NCBI RefSeq assembly: GCF_027744825.2
Contig: NC_071338.1
Coordinates: 26,178,001 to 26,242,000, forward strand
From: Synchiropus splendidus
Taxonomy: Eukaryota; Chordata; Actinopteri; Syngnathiformes; Callionymidae
Reading direction: 5' to 3'
DNA: 64,000 nt
In this document: positions 42,831 to 57,018 of the stretch, piece by piece
Layout: every line of letters begins with the position of its first letter
Numbering within the stretch: the first letter of the stretch is position 1
Notes under the pieces: model-generated
Seen by the model: only the letters and a program-made list of their open reading frames with translations
Told to the model about the DNA's origin: nothing
Database searches by the model: none
Position numbers and translations under genes: made by a program

Positions 42831-44152
42831 ACGGACTGGTTTCGCAATCCCATTTTCCTGGACGTGACTGACTGAAAAACTCGACACTATCCAGCGACGA
42901 ACGTCTGAATAACTACAGTTTTCAGAGGTCAACAAACAGACACGATTGTGAATATGATTCCTAATGAAGATCCAAAGCCATTCCAACGTTTCCGGCCCCC
43001 TCCCCCACTCTGTTTGACCCCTGACCTCAAATATGGTGTATTTTCATTTTGGATTTTATTTAGATATTTTAAAACCTCAAATAAAGAAACCCAAGTTCTA
43101 CTTCTTTTTTTAAAAAACAAGGATTATATGTCAATGTTTTATATAATAACATACCATTTTGTATTTAATGTTCTTGCTTAAAACAGACGTGAAATCCCCC
43201 CAACATAACAAAAGGTTTCAGCAGGATAACCAGACCACATCTTTGTCAAGTCCATTATAAATGCCGCCTTTTGATCCCTCAAGGATCCTGCCTCAGTCAT
43301 ATCACCAGCTCTATATAATTTCCTATTGTTTTGCTGTCTGAATTACACTATCAAGACATGAACAAGGTTTTAAAATGACTAGAAGAGATGCTCATATCTA
43401 GTAAGTGGTTCAGCGCTGTGTCTTTCAAATTTGCATGGCATTTCCTCCCACACACAACACAGTCATGCATGTGAATTGGACTCTCCTGGGCGTGAATGTG
43501 TTTACTGGTGACTGTCTGGCAGGTCAACCAGGGTGCTGCCCTTTTCCACAGGATGAGGAACATAAGATGGCTGCTTAAATAAACGTACGCGTTTAAGAAA
43601 CCTATCTACTCGGCATCAACCGAAACGCTTCAAGGTCAAATGTGAACAAGTTTTTCAGGTGACTCAGGGTGAACAACTGAAAATACTGGTCAGCCATGGA
43701 CGAGTTATTTAAAAAATGGGTATCAAAAACCAAGTTTTGTGAGCTGCTGTGAACTGAATTATAATTTTTGTTTTGCATTTCTCTACGAAGGAGCTCAATT
43801 GAATACCACTCAACCCTCAAGACAGACCCTGTCGTCCGAAACACATTTTGGACTTTGTCTGATGGTGTTTTCTGTGAGGTAGTTGGTAGTTAATGGTTAC
43901 AGTTATTGTTTTTCTCTTCAGTATTCTTCTTCCATTAAGCTACTTCAAGCCACTGTAAAACTGAGGGGAGGGAGAATGAAAGTGACGTTGAAGCGATGAG
44001 TCCACTTATTTATCTGGTTCTACTATCTCATGTAGTACTTTGATACTTCAGCCTTCACTGTCCTTCAAGATGAGATTATCACGAGAAGAAGGTAAAGCTG
44101 GATGATACATTCATAGAGAGAAATTTAAAGTTGGCTTTGCTCATGTATTTAC

Positions 44153-44786
44153 TAGGGGTGGGATTTGATTAAAATTAATCTAGATAATTAGAGAATTTGT
44201 TATGAATTAATCTCAATTAATTGCAGTTTAATGGTATAAGACTATTTGCAACAAGAAACCACATTTTTCTATTTGAATGAATTTGGTATATTACCGAATC
44301 AAATGATGGACCCATACATACATTCAGACAACAAAATATTGTTTATTTTGCATCAGTTTGACAATAGCACAATAAATCAAAATGGTGGCTATATTCAAGT
44401 GTTTATATCACCGTATTTAAACTAAAGCTCTTTTAATGTCTTGAAAATATTTGTATAAGAATTTCAGTTTTATAAGAATTCCAAGTACATTCAGAGCAGT
44501 GGAAGCCCTGGCCATTGTGCAGTGAAAAACATCCTTGAACAAAAGCAAACAGATGCTGTTGTTTGTTCAGGGATTCCTCCATGTTTGTTGTTGTTGTTAT
44601 CATCCTAGCTGCCACGTGTCTTGTGCATCAGTGTGATCAGTGGACCAGGAACTTCTGCACTTACAAAGGTTCCCTGTTGTCTGGAGAGCAAACTGTTACA
44701 TTAAATTACATTATTGGCATAATTTATTAATCGTACTAATGTTGTAATTAATTAATCATAATTAACTCATTAAAGTCCCACCACTA
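44153..44786 (+). mobile_element. Non-autonomous hAT-like element, copy 2 (complete ends)
   Basis: Terminal inverted repeats TAGGGGTGGGA (left) and TCCCACCACTA (right) are flanked by GTATTTAC at 44145-44152 and GTATTTCC at 44787-44794. This is an 8-bp target duplication with one mismatch, as made by hAT transposases. The interior is AT-rich at both ends, with a near-palindromic centre around TTGAACAAAAGCAAACAG and TGTTTGTTCAGGGATT. There is no transposase frame. A reverse-oriented relative sits at 15620-16181. Confidence 0.85.
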
Positions 44787-46769
44787 GTATTTCCTTTATG
44801 TTTTCAATAACGTTTTAAACGCATTGATTCACTAACCACGTATCCAGACAATTCGTGCTTAACTTTCAACACAGTGATTGTTGAAGGTAAGTATTTTCAC
44901 ATGAAGTATTTTTACAACAGTGACAAAACCACAACAAAAGCTGTACTGCTGGTATTCTTATTTCTCAGGTCTTGTTTGAAATGTTTCAACCATTTTGCTC
45001 TGAAAGACGTCCAACTAGAGGCAGGTAATTTAAATACTTATACTGCTGGTTGCCTCTCTGAAGAGAAACCACAAAAGGATCTGTTGCAGCATTGTGATGT
45101 GAAGCAGCACACAGCAATTGAGGCCATGGTCTTACAAAACAGTCGCCCCATCAAAAACCATTCCCCCCTTTTGGAGAAAGCTCAACAGTCTGTCACTCTG
45201 AAGGCCTGAATTTACATGATGGGTTGCCTTTTAACATCTCAACTACACCCTTTAAATGTCTTGTTAATGTAGGAATATTTAAGCATTGAGACCGGAGCAG
45301 AGAAATGAAATCTATTGCGACTGGGTTAATTCAATTTTTGAAAATATATATGATAAAACATGTCCCCTAAAACTTTCTGGTTGCTTCATCAAATTGATAT
45401 ATATATTTTTAAATCCCTTTTAAATCACTTTTGTGTCAGCGGCTGCCTCCATTTTCAGCTCACCTTCCTCAACATGCATTGAAGCTTGTAAAATCACGCT
45501 CATCTTTCAGTGACGACTCAGTAGTTTCGTAACTGGATTCTCTGTACGACTGTTCACATTGATCTGAGGTGAGGCAATTACGTGTGAGTGTTTGTAATTA
45601 CACAACAAGGCGAAACACGTCTGGTGGCTGCCTGTCAGCCGAGGACACGGTGCTGCCTTTGAATTTGACCTGGAAATGTACAGTGATCCATTAATCGCAG
45701 AAGAAGAATTCATTGTTTGATTATTTGTATTTAAAGTTTCTTTGACAGAATACCACCAATTCCAGGTGCAGCACAATATAGAATGTGATGTCATCGCCAA
45801 GATGATGAAAGAGACTAAATGAGATAATGATGGTGGATGAAAATGTATGTCAAAACTTAAAAACAAATAGTAGTTCTGGGCGCATAATACAGACAAGAGT
45901 TTACCTCCACACAGAAGGACATCAGTTGAGATTCAACTTAAATGTTTGGAGACAAATCTGAAAACGTGGGTTATTGCAAATAATAACTGTGAAGCCTGTA
46001 ATAGCTTTCTTCTTTTTTATCGAGTTGTTACTTTGAATGTGCAAGTGGGTTCTACATATCTACTATAGCTCACTGTTACGACACACCTCAAAAACTTACC
46101 GACGATGACAAAAAAGGCAGTATTGACACATAAACCTAAATCTTAATCCTGATGCCGTGGGATCAATGTTTTCAGAACCAAAACTCAAATGAACGTGCAA
46201 CTCTCTGAAATGTCCTCTGTCACATTTATGAATCTTCTGTCTGACTGGGCCAGTTAAACAACTCCAGTCAGCACTGAGGTCAGAGCAGAGGCACCTCCGG
46301 CCACCTGAATATCAAGCCGAGGGCAGAGAGGAAAAGGGCCTCAGCTGCCTTCTGTGACGTCCACACATGATGAGGAAAACACTTGTACAGGATCAGTAGA
46401 ACCACTGTTCTCGATCAGGTCTGACACTGCTGTCCCATCAATCTCAACAAAGGTCCAATCAGGGGTTTATGGGATTTGTTGTCGTGGAGATGGTCCGTGA
46501 TGGGGAGACTTATTTAATCACCCGCCTCTGAGAGTCATCGCGTATTCAATCAATCAAAAGCCAGTTGTCTGCAAACGCTCCGGTTCATGAGTTAATCAAA
46601 ACAAGAGCGATTTCCTTCTTTGCAGTTGAGGAGAATCCAGCTTTGACTTGTGTGAACAAGACAGTGGAGCTTCCTAAAATCACTATACCAGGAAATAGAT
46701 CGTCTCCTGAGAACAGAGGTCTGACTTCACCAGTAACAACTTTACTACATATTCAGCGACATTATATGA

Positions 46770-46771
<2 letters not shown>

Positions 46772-46849
<78 letters not shown>
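46772..46849. repeat. (TA)n microsatellite
   Basis: About 38 TA units in tandem, followed by GATAG-type units. The Ile-Tyr ORFs on both strands are translations of it. Confidence 0.95.
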
Positions 46850-46851
<2 letters not shown>

Positions 46852-47879
46852 GATAGTATATAGTACATAGATAGTATATAGACTTTCTGATCTATCTCTG
46901 CTCTTAGCGCAACACTTTCATCACAGCAATGCGATTCTGGTGACCAAAGAAATGATTTCATTGTCTCTCTTCACATGACTGTTAGTTTATTTTTACTCTG
47001 TCCTGTCAGCTTACATGAATCATTAATGGATTCTGTCACCTTCCCTCCCTGCTCTGAGAGGTCAACCAGGCTCCTGCTTCTGACCCGCTCTGTCTCATAT
47101 TCGGCCCAATCCGTCTCCCTCTGCTCTCTTGCGATCAGCATGTTTCAGTCTCGTCCTGGATTTCTGAAAGTCCAGCAATGTGGCGCATTGAAAATGAATG
47201 AAAAAGAAATAAGATCGACAGTGTGACAGAGTGAGTAAACATCCCTCAACTCTAGAGGGAGCCAAAGTACTTCCTGTGACGTTTTGGTCCAATAGTGTTC
47301 GAGCACTAAAAAAAATCCAGTGTTTTTGTTTGTATATTTAAGAATCATATATCAATATAATTAAACTTACCGTGTAAATATGGCTGGTCTACAGCCCGGA
47401 TTGACAAATTGAACACATATTGGAACGTGATCGAAAACCAAGCTCAGGTTTTAATAAACTCTCAGACTCCAGAACCTGACAACCACAGCTAATCCAGAGA
47501 AGTTGACCCTCTTGAGTTGCAGGCTCTCATCTCATCTGAGGCGTTATTGGGGGCACTTCCCTCCCAAGTCCTCCGTCCCAGCTTATATCCAACAGATTGA
47601 TTTATTCATACATAGCAAAGCGGGAGCACGACCTCACGCGTCATTGTGAAACAGCCGAAAGGACTTTGCTTTGTCATACGGACCCTGTTTTCATATTCTG
47701 GGAGCATTTCTCATGAAAATGCTGAGGCGGTACCTGTGGCCGTCTTGTTTGGCTGGAGGGAAAATGAGACCGGAGAAGGTTGGATTTTTGGCTGCCAACA
47801 TTATAGCTGGCAGAAATGCACAGAAAAGATTTTCTCAGATAAATGTATTGTATGCCTCAATTAAACAAGGACAAGAAAA

Positions 47880-48000
47880 GAACTTAGATTAGATTAGAGC
47901 AGCCAATGATGACAAAGACACTGACAAACACCACAGACATTAAAGGTACACAACCTACATCAAAGACGTCCACAACGCATCAGCAAAAAAAGTGAAGTCA
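47880..48000 (+). mobile_element. LINE-tail-like sequence with GATTA units
   Basis: TTAGATTAGATTAGAG is followed by A/C-rich sequence similar in style to the ctr9 intron insert near 30.2 kb. This could be the short tandem 3' tail of a Rex-type LINE. The evidence is thin. Confidence 0.25.
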
Positions 48001-48021
48001 CAAGCTAGCAAATAACAGGAG

Positions 48022-48107
48022 ACAAATAAATAAATATCCATAATCTATAAACAAATGACAAAATAAATAAATATCCATAATCTATAAACAAATGACAAAA
48101 TAAATAA
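48022..48107. repeat. Direct tandem duplication of about 36 bp
   Basis: The unit, which contains AAATATCCATAATCTATAAA, occurs twice in a row with almost no difference, followed by a third partial AAATAAATAAAT start. Confidence 0.9.
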
Positions 48108-50639
48108 ATGAAAGGAACATAAGGGGACTGTAAGTTGGACACATATGTTTACATATGTTTCTGTTCAGTTTCAATTGTCAACTTCCTGCGTTCCCAACGC
48201 TTGGCTAACTATTGGCACACACTGCTGGAACTTTGTCTTCTGTTCTTGACTCAGAAATAACAATGAAAACAATAGCAGATCTAAAAATGAGCTAAGCCAG
48301 AAGGCAAACGTCTGATGCATCTTCAGTCTTACCCTCAGCTTTAGATGTGAATCATAAAGAGGATGCTGCCGAGGGCCACTGACTCATCCACCAATGACCA
48401 CTGGAATTCACTGACGCTCTTCTGCCCCAGCAAGGAAATGAAAGTAATGAGGAGTTGCTTTTAAAGTTGGCAAAAGTGACATCTCACTTCCCTCAGATTG
48501 AAATATTAAACTTATATACTGTAAAAATATCTGAAAACTACTGGCTACAAGTGTTTTTGTTTGATTTCATAGTCACAAAGTCACCCTTGTCTGAAGTTAC
48601 TCGCTCAGTAAGAGCTAAAAACGTTGATATATTTGATTTGAAATATTTGATGGATTTTAACTTTGATTTATCACACTGTGAAGAACAGAGGGAATATGTC
48701 CAAGAGAGTCAAGGACGTTCATTCAACATGTCACATCACAACACAACTGACACGACCTTGTTTTGGGAAATTTTCAAACCAGCCTGCAAGCAGACAATGG
48801 CCTTGTTCTTCTTCTGAAAATAGATTAGCCCACTAATCCAGATGACAACTTGATAAAGCCAAAAGCATCGCTGTGAGATTTCCCTTTGAGAAAATGCTAC
48901 ATGAGACCAGAGTGACTAATGAACAGACAGCCGAAGGTGCCGCACACTCTTTGGACAAAAACATTCTCGCTCCTTGTCCACTCAAGTCATCCATCACCAT
49001 TTTAGAAGTGTATACTCAGCGAGGGAAGTTATTTGCTGCAATGACTCTTTACATACATAAATGGCATTTTGTTTTTCATGTTCCAGAGACCAAATTTATG
49101 GAGGCCAGAAAGAAAATTGGAGCTACAAAATGCTACTGCTACACCCTGCTCCAAGACATTTAGACATTTCTAATTTCCAAAACCTGACAAAGTACCAACG
49201 TCACCAGGAGGACAATAAACTAATGGACAATGTTTGATGAAAAACGTGAAAGGAGGGATATTCTGAGTGCCAGGGTGAAAAAGATTCCACCATGGTGTGG
49301 CTTCAGTTGAAGCAGCTGTGCTGGTTTGAGTTCCAGATGTTCCTATATTGTTTGAAAAGATGATCATATATTTCAAACTGTGAAACTAAGTAAAAGTCCC
49401 ACCATTATTTGCCGTTGAGATACTGTCAGCATTAAAAGTCTACTTTATCATTGAACCCGATTAATGTTTAATTCTGAAGGCAAACAGAATATAACTCAGA
49501 CGTAAGGGCCTTCTGTGTGGAGTTTTATGTTCTCCCACAGCTTTCGAGACCCTTTTATGAAATTGCTGGCCATTTATTATGTTGTTTTGCTCGTGTGCTC
49601 ATCAATATTTCTGGAGCAGTTTTATGACATCAGTAAACCAATTGATTATATCAACCACCTCTCTGGAACGGCCCTTGCTTCCCACTGTACAGCTGAGAAA
49701 TGTCTCAATATTCTCCCCCTCTCTTCCGCAGAGACAGCTGTGGTAAAATGATGCAGACGTCTTCTACCCACGTGATTCTATCTTTAGTTTGGTTTAGGGA
49801 TTGACGAACACCAGTTGACAGATGTCTCACTGTATAGACTCATGGGACACGAGGTCTGAGATGAGGACAAACTAAAATGCTGTGAGTCGCCCTGAGACCA
49901 TTGGCTTGAATCATCTGTAGATCTGTCTACTTTCACAAGCTGCCAGCGCAAATGAAATTGTCACTCGCACGCATGGATGACTGGCGATTGGAGGTTTTTG
50001 ATATTTGTACCAGAAGCTTTCATACTCCTTCAAAAACCTTGCATTCACTGGTCACACTCAAGAAAGAAAACACTTCTCTCCTGAAGCGAACATGTAAATA
50101 CCAACTGACGCGGTGTGTGTCATTTTGCTGTTACACAAAAATGCTCTTTGATCTTTGTCATTTTGTGTGTTTGTGATTCCCCATGGCCGATGACATTTAA
50201 TATTAATGTTAAATTCAGGGGGATTTTAAGACCTTCTGGAGGGAGGGATCTGACACAGTTAAAAACAAAACAGGATGAATCATTACACATGAATTACATA
50301 ACATTAACATCAGCTGAGTTCACAACAACATTGTTTGTTTGACAAAAACATTTGCAGAAAGTTCAGCTGTCATTTGCCAAAATCTAAAATACAGTCATAT
50401 TTCAGACACAGATCAGTTTCAACAGAGCGAGTCGACATTGTGGTCAGGGTAAACATCTGAAAACAAAAGCATTACGCTGCAAAAAAGAGAAGATCAACAA
50501 CTGCGCAGAAATAACATCTCTTAACTTTACTATCATATAATAATATAATGGTGAGTAAACTAACTGTTGTTTGCTGCGACAAAATGGCCTGTTTTGAAGT
50601 AAGCGAGACACATTAAAGTTCCCCCTTCTTTTCTCATCA

Positions 50640-51010
50640 TCCTAATGTTTTCATGTCCTTTTCGCAGGGCCTGATGGATGGATACTCTTCATCATTGCGG
50701 CTTTCGACTTCAAGACTAAGGGACAGCACGTGGCAGCATTGAGATGCCATTGCTGTGTCTCCAGTGGCTTGTAATTGTATAGCTCTTATGGTGCAAAATC
50801 ACCATCAGACATTTATCTCGGGGAGCCCTAGCGACCAGCAAAGGGCCCCATGTGGGACATTTCCGAGGCTCATTTTCATTGTTTTCTACAGACGGAGATG
50901 GTCCTGGATGCTCCCAGGCAATTGTCTTTGCATACCGTGTTATGATGCCCCCGGATAAATGATAGTCTGACAAGTCATTCCTTCTTTCACGGATGGACCT
51001 TTTTGAGCGC
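50640..51010. other. Unique non-repetitive block, candidate conserved noncoding element
   Basis: This block has balanced base composition in an AT-rich neighbourhood, no microsatellite and no repeat hallmarks. It has sharp words such as ATTGTATAGCTCTTATGGTG and GGGCCCCATGTGGGAC. A minus-strand 98-residue ORF spans it but has no splice context or family. Regulatory conservation is only a guess. Confidence 0.25.
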
Positions 51011-52755
51011 ATTTAATTTAATTCAAATAAATGGAGAAGTGCTTTCACATTAGTTACTTCGCCAGTATATTCGCCAATTGAAAAAAAAAATCACATTTTT
51101 ACAGTATGGGAAGGGAAATGTTTTGCACATAAAAGGAAAAAAAATCTGAAAACTACACACTTTGATTTTACACCCCCTTTGTCCTTATTTAAAAGTCTTA
51201 TTTTCCCATCCGTGTAAGACTAGATTATTTTGCTTCTACTGTTTTTTGTCTTGACATCCCCTCACAACCTGTCCAAGGCACCTCACTCCCATCTCTGTTA
51301 AACTGAACGATGACTATAAACAACACAGCAGGAGCTGCTAAAAGCTCCTTCTTCCCTGGTTCATCAAAAATAAAATGAATCTGTTCATGTCTTCACTCTG
51401 TTTCAGAGCATCTGTTTCACTTCCATTTTGGTATTAGCCATCATGTCTGAGAGAAAGATGAGAAGGAACATTATCATGAACAAAATCATTTATGGGATGG
51501 TGAGAGCAAGCTGTCTGGGAAATGCTTCTGCGGGGTTCAGAAGTTCATGATTCCATCACCCAGCATAAAGAAGGAGATGATAACTGGGTAAAAAGTTTTG
51601 CCACTGGTCTTTAGCAGATCGACAGAACTATTGCTATACAGGCAAACAGGTTGTATATAGTTCAGTGAAAAAAACTAAACAAAAACAAATGACCAGATGG
51701 GGACAAGCAAGATTTGGTGCGCTAGTTTGGAATGTGAAAAGCAATGATGTGTTTGGAGGAACTATGAGAGAAGGAGACCACTGATTCAAGAGTATGGATA
51801 GTGATCAAAGGTGAACAGACGAAACATGAAAAGATTGAAGTAGTTGTTCAAAGCAAAAATACTTAAACATCCAACTAGAAGAAAATTTATGAGGCAGTTT
51901 CACGCTATGGGTGCTTGAATTTACACTGTAGAATACATTAAGTTGATGAGTCCTAAAATAATAAATTATTAATATGAATGAAATATTAATAGAAAATTGT
52001 TTGTCCCCCTGCCAAGTAAGTTCCATATAATGTCATTAAATATCCATTAAAGCAAAACAATTAAAGATTAATCATGAAAGTTTTGTGGTGTTTCATCTAT
52101 GTTGGGATGGTGGATGAATGTGAAAATAGATCAATGAAACATAAGCATTTTAGCTCCTGAGTGGAAGATATTGACAGCGGAATTCTCCAAACTCTGGCTT
52201 CTCTCAGTGAGCATTGTTGGAGCTGACAGACTGAGAAGCGTCAAGCAGGCTGTTGGTCCATGTGTCAAGCCACTGGACGTCTGATCGTGTAGCTCTGTTA
52301 TGTGTGTAGACATCAGAGGAAAATAGTCTAAGGGCTGTTGTCTGTCTGATTTCCACCACACACTTTTCTTTGAAAGATGAAATGAAGCGGTGAGACTGGA
52401 ACACATTAACAAGATTGCAAGTTGCCACAGTGTCTTTTTGAATGCATTGTGCTGATTCGGTTCAGGAAATAAGCCATAAAAGGCATGTCAAGCTCAACGG
52501 GGCCTGCATCAGCCCATTTATAGCTTTATATATAGATATGTTTCATTCCTAGTCCACCCATTAAAGCACTACAACGATCTAAGGTTTAAAGGTTTAAATA
52601 AAATTTATCTCCCTCAATTCATTTCAGAAATTTCAATGTCTTGCATTTCATTCAGGCATGAAACTCTTTTGTGTTTTTCTCTTCTGAGTCCTCTCTCATT
52701 GAGTGTGACTCCTGAAAGGCAAAGTGTTTTCATCTTAATCTTCTATTACTAAATC

Positions 52756-52880
52756 AATGGTCTCAAACTTGCGGCCCTCAGGATGCAGTTTTGCGGCCTG
52801 GCCCTGGGCGCCCAATTTATCATGGGTGTGACTCCCGACAGGGCACCATCTCTTTGTCCAGTGAGATGAATAGAAAACAC
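52756..52880 (+). mobile_element. Transposon end of the GGTCTCAAAC-GCGGCC type
   Basis: AATGGTCTCAAACTTGCGGC followed by CCTCAGG and repeated GCGGCC words matches a terminus common to vertebrate non-autonomous hAT-type elements. No partner end was identified. Confidence 0.4.
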
Positions 52881-55800
52881 TATATAAGTCAATTCCAACG
52901 GATGACATTTAGACTTTACCTTGGAATCCTGTACTTATACTCCACAAATATACTTAAAGTTTTGTTACTTTTACATCTGTGGTTAACCATATCTTTTGTG
53001 CCAGGGAACAATGACAATCAAACACAAATATATTTTCATCATCCTTGATAGTAGGACTCCTTTGTTATGGTGCAAAACCATCTGATGCACATATGCGTTG
53101 TATTTGAAGGCAACGTAATCTGGAGCTGGTGATCTCTTTTAAAGACGCCTTTTCGATTGATCTTCATTGGCATGAAGTGGATTTACCAACAAGTAATCTA
53201 TGCAAATAAATACCAACACTAGAAGATAGAAAATGACCAATGCTAAAAACCTTAATTCTGCCGGGCTACACCCCCCATTCATTCCAGTTTGAGTCTAAAA
53301 ATACTATTATTATATTATATTATAGACTTGAATAGTGGTGCAACTGAGATCTGACAATGAAGGTGAGTATCATCAGATTTGTATGCATCATCCAGCTGTT
53401 TTGTTAGCTGCTGTGTTTTTGGTGCTCTTCTGCCTCTGTCAGTTTTTCAGAAAAATACATTTTAGTTGCTTACAAAATGTGTTTTTTTGGGGGGAAAAAC
53501 TATCCCTGTTCTTATTGTACTACTCGTTTATGCTTGTTCAGTTACAGCAAAGCAGCCACTGCACATTAATTGTCCAAATAATAAGTGCAGAAAATGAGAG
53601 ACAAAGTTGAGCTGGAGGTATTAAAAATAACTTTGTCTCTGCCATTAGTGTGCGGCATTGTTCACAGAGATCATCAAATGCTCATTACGACTCTCTAAAA
53701 CAAGCTGAAATGGAAGCTTTATAGGGAGAAGATTGGCCCATTTCTGTGGAAGCATTAACAGAAAGACATCGTAAGATGGAAAAAAGTAAGGTCTGAAAGG
53801 GATGTTTTAAAATGTCGCGTCTGTCAGTAGGTGCAGTTAAACACTGAAAGCTTCTTGTCACCATTAGGCCTTCACCCGGAGCCGCTGGAACTAAACAGGA
53901 ATATCATCCTTGAAGAAAAAGAGGATTTAATCGTACTGGCCTTTCTGAACTATGGCAGCTGAAAATCCAATGGATTTCAGTTCATATATTTACTATTTAC
54001 AGAAGATTGAGTATGATGACAGAGTACACTCTATAGCCTTCTGCTGGCTGATATGAATGGTCCACTTCAGGGGTAGAGTCTCCCATTGGTTGCCTTAGCA
54101 ACTTTCTTCAGGTGAGGAAGATCATTACCTTCGAATATTAGGATCTGTTTCATTTATAAACGGATGAACAAAGTCTGTTTAGTCCACATTAAAATGGTGC
54201 TCACCGGGGAGTTTGCATTATATCCACATAGTCTTACAGACATGTAGCGCATAGCAATAAAGGTCGCAGAGGATACATTTTTGAAAAACCCATACATTTG
54301 AAAATGTAAATGCACCAGCTCAGTATATTGCTACCATCCATCCTTATTTGTCTGTGGTAGATTAAATTATACGTTTGACCAGGGCAGGCAAACATATACA
54401 TCACCACAGGACCTGCTTCAGCACCAGTATGCATTTATATTCTCAAGAAGAAATATGTTCTAGACATTCCGAAAGACTGGTCTCAAATTTGAAGATCATG
54501 CAACAATTATGATCTGAGCATCCGACATAGACGTTTTTTTTTAAAGCAGATTTTCAGCTCTATGACTCACACAGCAGGAGGCGCCTCCTTTGTTATTAGT
54601 AAGTGCCAGTACAGTGTGAACTTGTGAACCTGTAACTTCATTTTCTTTCATCTGATGTGGGGATTATATTATAGTTTAAAATTGAAAACAAATGAAAAAA
54701 AAAAGAATAAATAAATACACAATTATCTTTGAATATTTTTCTTTTATTATATGTGCCTTACATAGTTTTTTTTTACTATTAGTTTACATTTTTTTTATTA
54801 CATAGTCATTGACAACTTAAATAGATAATTAATACATATTATTTACAGTGACAATCTTCAAATAAAACAGACATAATGTAAACTATTTAAATCATTATAT
54901 CACCAAGTTTCAATGTGTGATTACTTCTGATATTAATATCTGCATTTCCATTTATTAGATTATGTATTTATAACATAATGCATATACATAATAACATAAT
55001 AATTATGATACATCTTTGGGCCCTTGAATTCCCCAAGATGGACCACAGATTTATGTCGCGACAAAGAGTATGGACCCCTCCCTGGCCCTGAATCTCTTGT
55101 GTTGTAAGGATACGGCGGCTGCATATGGTTGGCTTCCTACTGGATGTTGTGTTGGTTAGCTGAGTCAGCGAAAATTTTTAAATCTGTTTCGTTTTAAAAT
55201 AGTAAATAATAATCCGACTTGGTCATTCATTTAGTGTTTGTATTCATGTTGAAATCGCCAACCTCATTTGAAAGTGGTCCAGGACCTCCCTCTCATTTGA
55301 CCGAATCTGCCCGCTTCTATTAGGAGACCACAGTGTGCCTCAGTCTGCTGTGCTCCATTTAACCTCCAATGTCCCCCTTCTGTGTGAATTAAGGCTCTAA
55401 TGTCGCCGTCAGAGCAGATGTATTTCCACAGTGTTGAAGGAGGGACAGTCTGAACCCATCATTCTTCACCAGTTCCAGACATAAAAATAACACTGAAGAT
55501 CTGATTTCAAGGTTTCTGAGCCCATTGAGAGGATTGAATATAACCTTGATGGAGGTGTTGAATAAAGTGTTAAATCGTGCCATTAAATAGGGCAAATTTA
55601 CATGACAAGTTATGTTGTGTTTTAGGATGGACTCAAAAGCACTCGTTCATCTCTCTAGCTGAACATCATTATGTTTATTAAGCCCAAGCTCCATGGTACT
55701 GCTGCAGTAAATCCCGAGGGAGGGCATTTTATCGCGCCTGATAAAACACTGCAGGTCTGGTGAATTCCAACTAAAGCTAGCAGTTTGTTTGTCTACCTCC

Positions 55801-55964
55801 AAGTTCTGTCACGCTTTCACTGCTCTCACTTGAGTTCTCTGACACTAGCAGACTAGTGACCAGTGAGATGCAGCGTATGTTGGGACTCATGCTTCAAGGG
55901 TGGCGTGCGCACTTTGTGGGAGCTGATTTCTTCCTGTGAGTACTTCTTATATTGTTGCATTGGA

Positions 55965-56110
55965 TGCCTGAGGGCACTCTGCTTTCCTCCCACAGTGCAA
56001 ACATAGACAGCGCTTAATGAGTTGCGGCGAACTGTTCTCAGGTGTGATTGTGTGTGTAATGCTCATTTGCACAACCTCTTTTCGCTCAATATAAATAAGT
56101 CAATGAATAA
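55965..56110 (+). mobile_element. L2-like LINE 3' fragment, copy 1
   Basis: It shares CACTCTGCTTTCCTCCCACA plus GTGCAAA and GAACTGTTC-CAGGTG words with the copy at 57307, and ends near CAATGAATAAAAGAT. The CCTCCCACAGT...GTGTGTG order is that of the L2/V-SINE 3' end in fish. Non-coding remnant. Confidence 0.55.
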
Positions 56111-56123
56111 AAGATACTTTAGA

Positions 56124-56720
56124 GCAGGGGTTCTTAGCCTTTTTGATCTCGGGGCCCACCTTTCCCAGAACAAATGGACCCATTCAAGTACGAGAACTGA
56201 TTCATTACTCTTGATTTCATTTGGGATCAACAACCATATTTAATCTACTTACCCGAAAACAAACCAAAACCTTGTGAAATGAATATTTATCTGTCATCAA
56301 AAAGTCCAAACAACAGCAGAACCAGGTACAAGTCATATTCGTCAAATTTACTCAAGAATAAAAAGAACAAACTGTTGAGAAAATTGGAAAAACTGAATAG
56401 AATTCTGAATAAAATTAAATAAATAAAACCATATCTAAATATCATAAAAAATATATTTTATTTAAACTTCAAACAAGATATAAGCAAAGTGCAAATGAAA
56501 GTATTACCATAAAATGTTCAAAACCGCGACAACAGGTGCTTTCAAGAACAGTTTTTACTGTTGGGGGCGGAATCACTTTGTTTATCATTTAACTTCTCCA
56601 TTGTTGTTTACTATCAGAGATTTGAGCTCAATGCAGTGACTCACTACTGCCACCATATGTGGATAATGGATCAAAACTGAGTGTCTCGTGGCCCTCGCGG
56701 CCCAAAGGTGTATAACAAAA
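56124..56720 (+). mobile_element. Degenerate hAT-like element (GGGGTTCTTAGCC end)
   Basis: It begins AGCAGGGGTTCTTAGCCTTT then TTGATCTCGGGGCCCA, a well-known start of hAT-type non-autonomous elements. Near 56695 are GTGGCCCTCGCGGCCCAAAG words that likely belong to the other end. No transposase frame or clear target duplication. Confidence 0.5.
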
Positions 56721-56764
56721 AAACTTTGTGGCAGACCTTCAGACATGTGGACAAAAACAGTGCA

Positions 56765-57018
56765 TTTTCAGTGTTTTAATGTCAATAAAAGATGTGAGGA
56801 GTTTAAGATTCAAGTTCAGAACGTTGGCCAGCTTGTTTCATGAGTGAGTCTCGATGCTGGAACTTGTTTTCAAAACTAATTTAGAAGTGATCTTCATGCA
56901 TTTTTAAGCACCTGCGGCTCATAGACCGATGCGGCTCATGCATGAACAAGATCCTAAATTTAGTGGTTGGTCCAATATTCTGGTGCGCTCTGTAGTCTGG
57001 AATTTACGGTCAAAAATG
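56765..57018. mobile_element. Degenerate DNA-transposon copy (GACTATAA family), partner of 9.39 kb
   Basis: It contains GATGTGAGGAGTTTAAG, GTTTTCAAAACTAATTTAGA and the end CTGTAGTCTGGAATTTACGG. These are the reverse complement, in inverted order, of blocks in 9390-9735. Non-coding. Confidence 0.6.

Noticed and set aside
46565..46961. Ile-Tyr repeat ORFs on both strands; the same at 58824-59270
   Set aside because: Translations of (TA)n microsatellites with arbitrary flanks.
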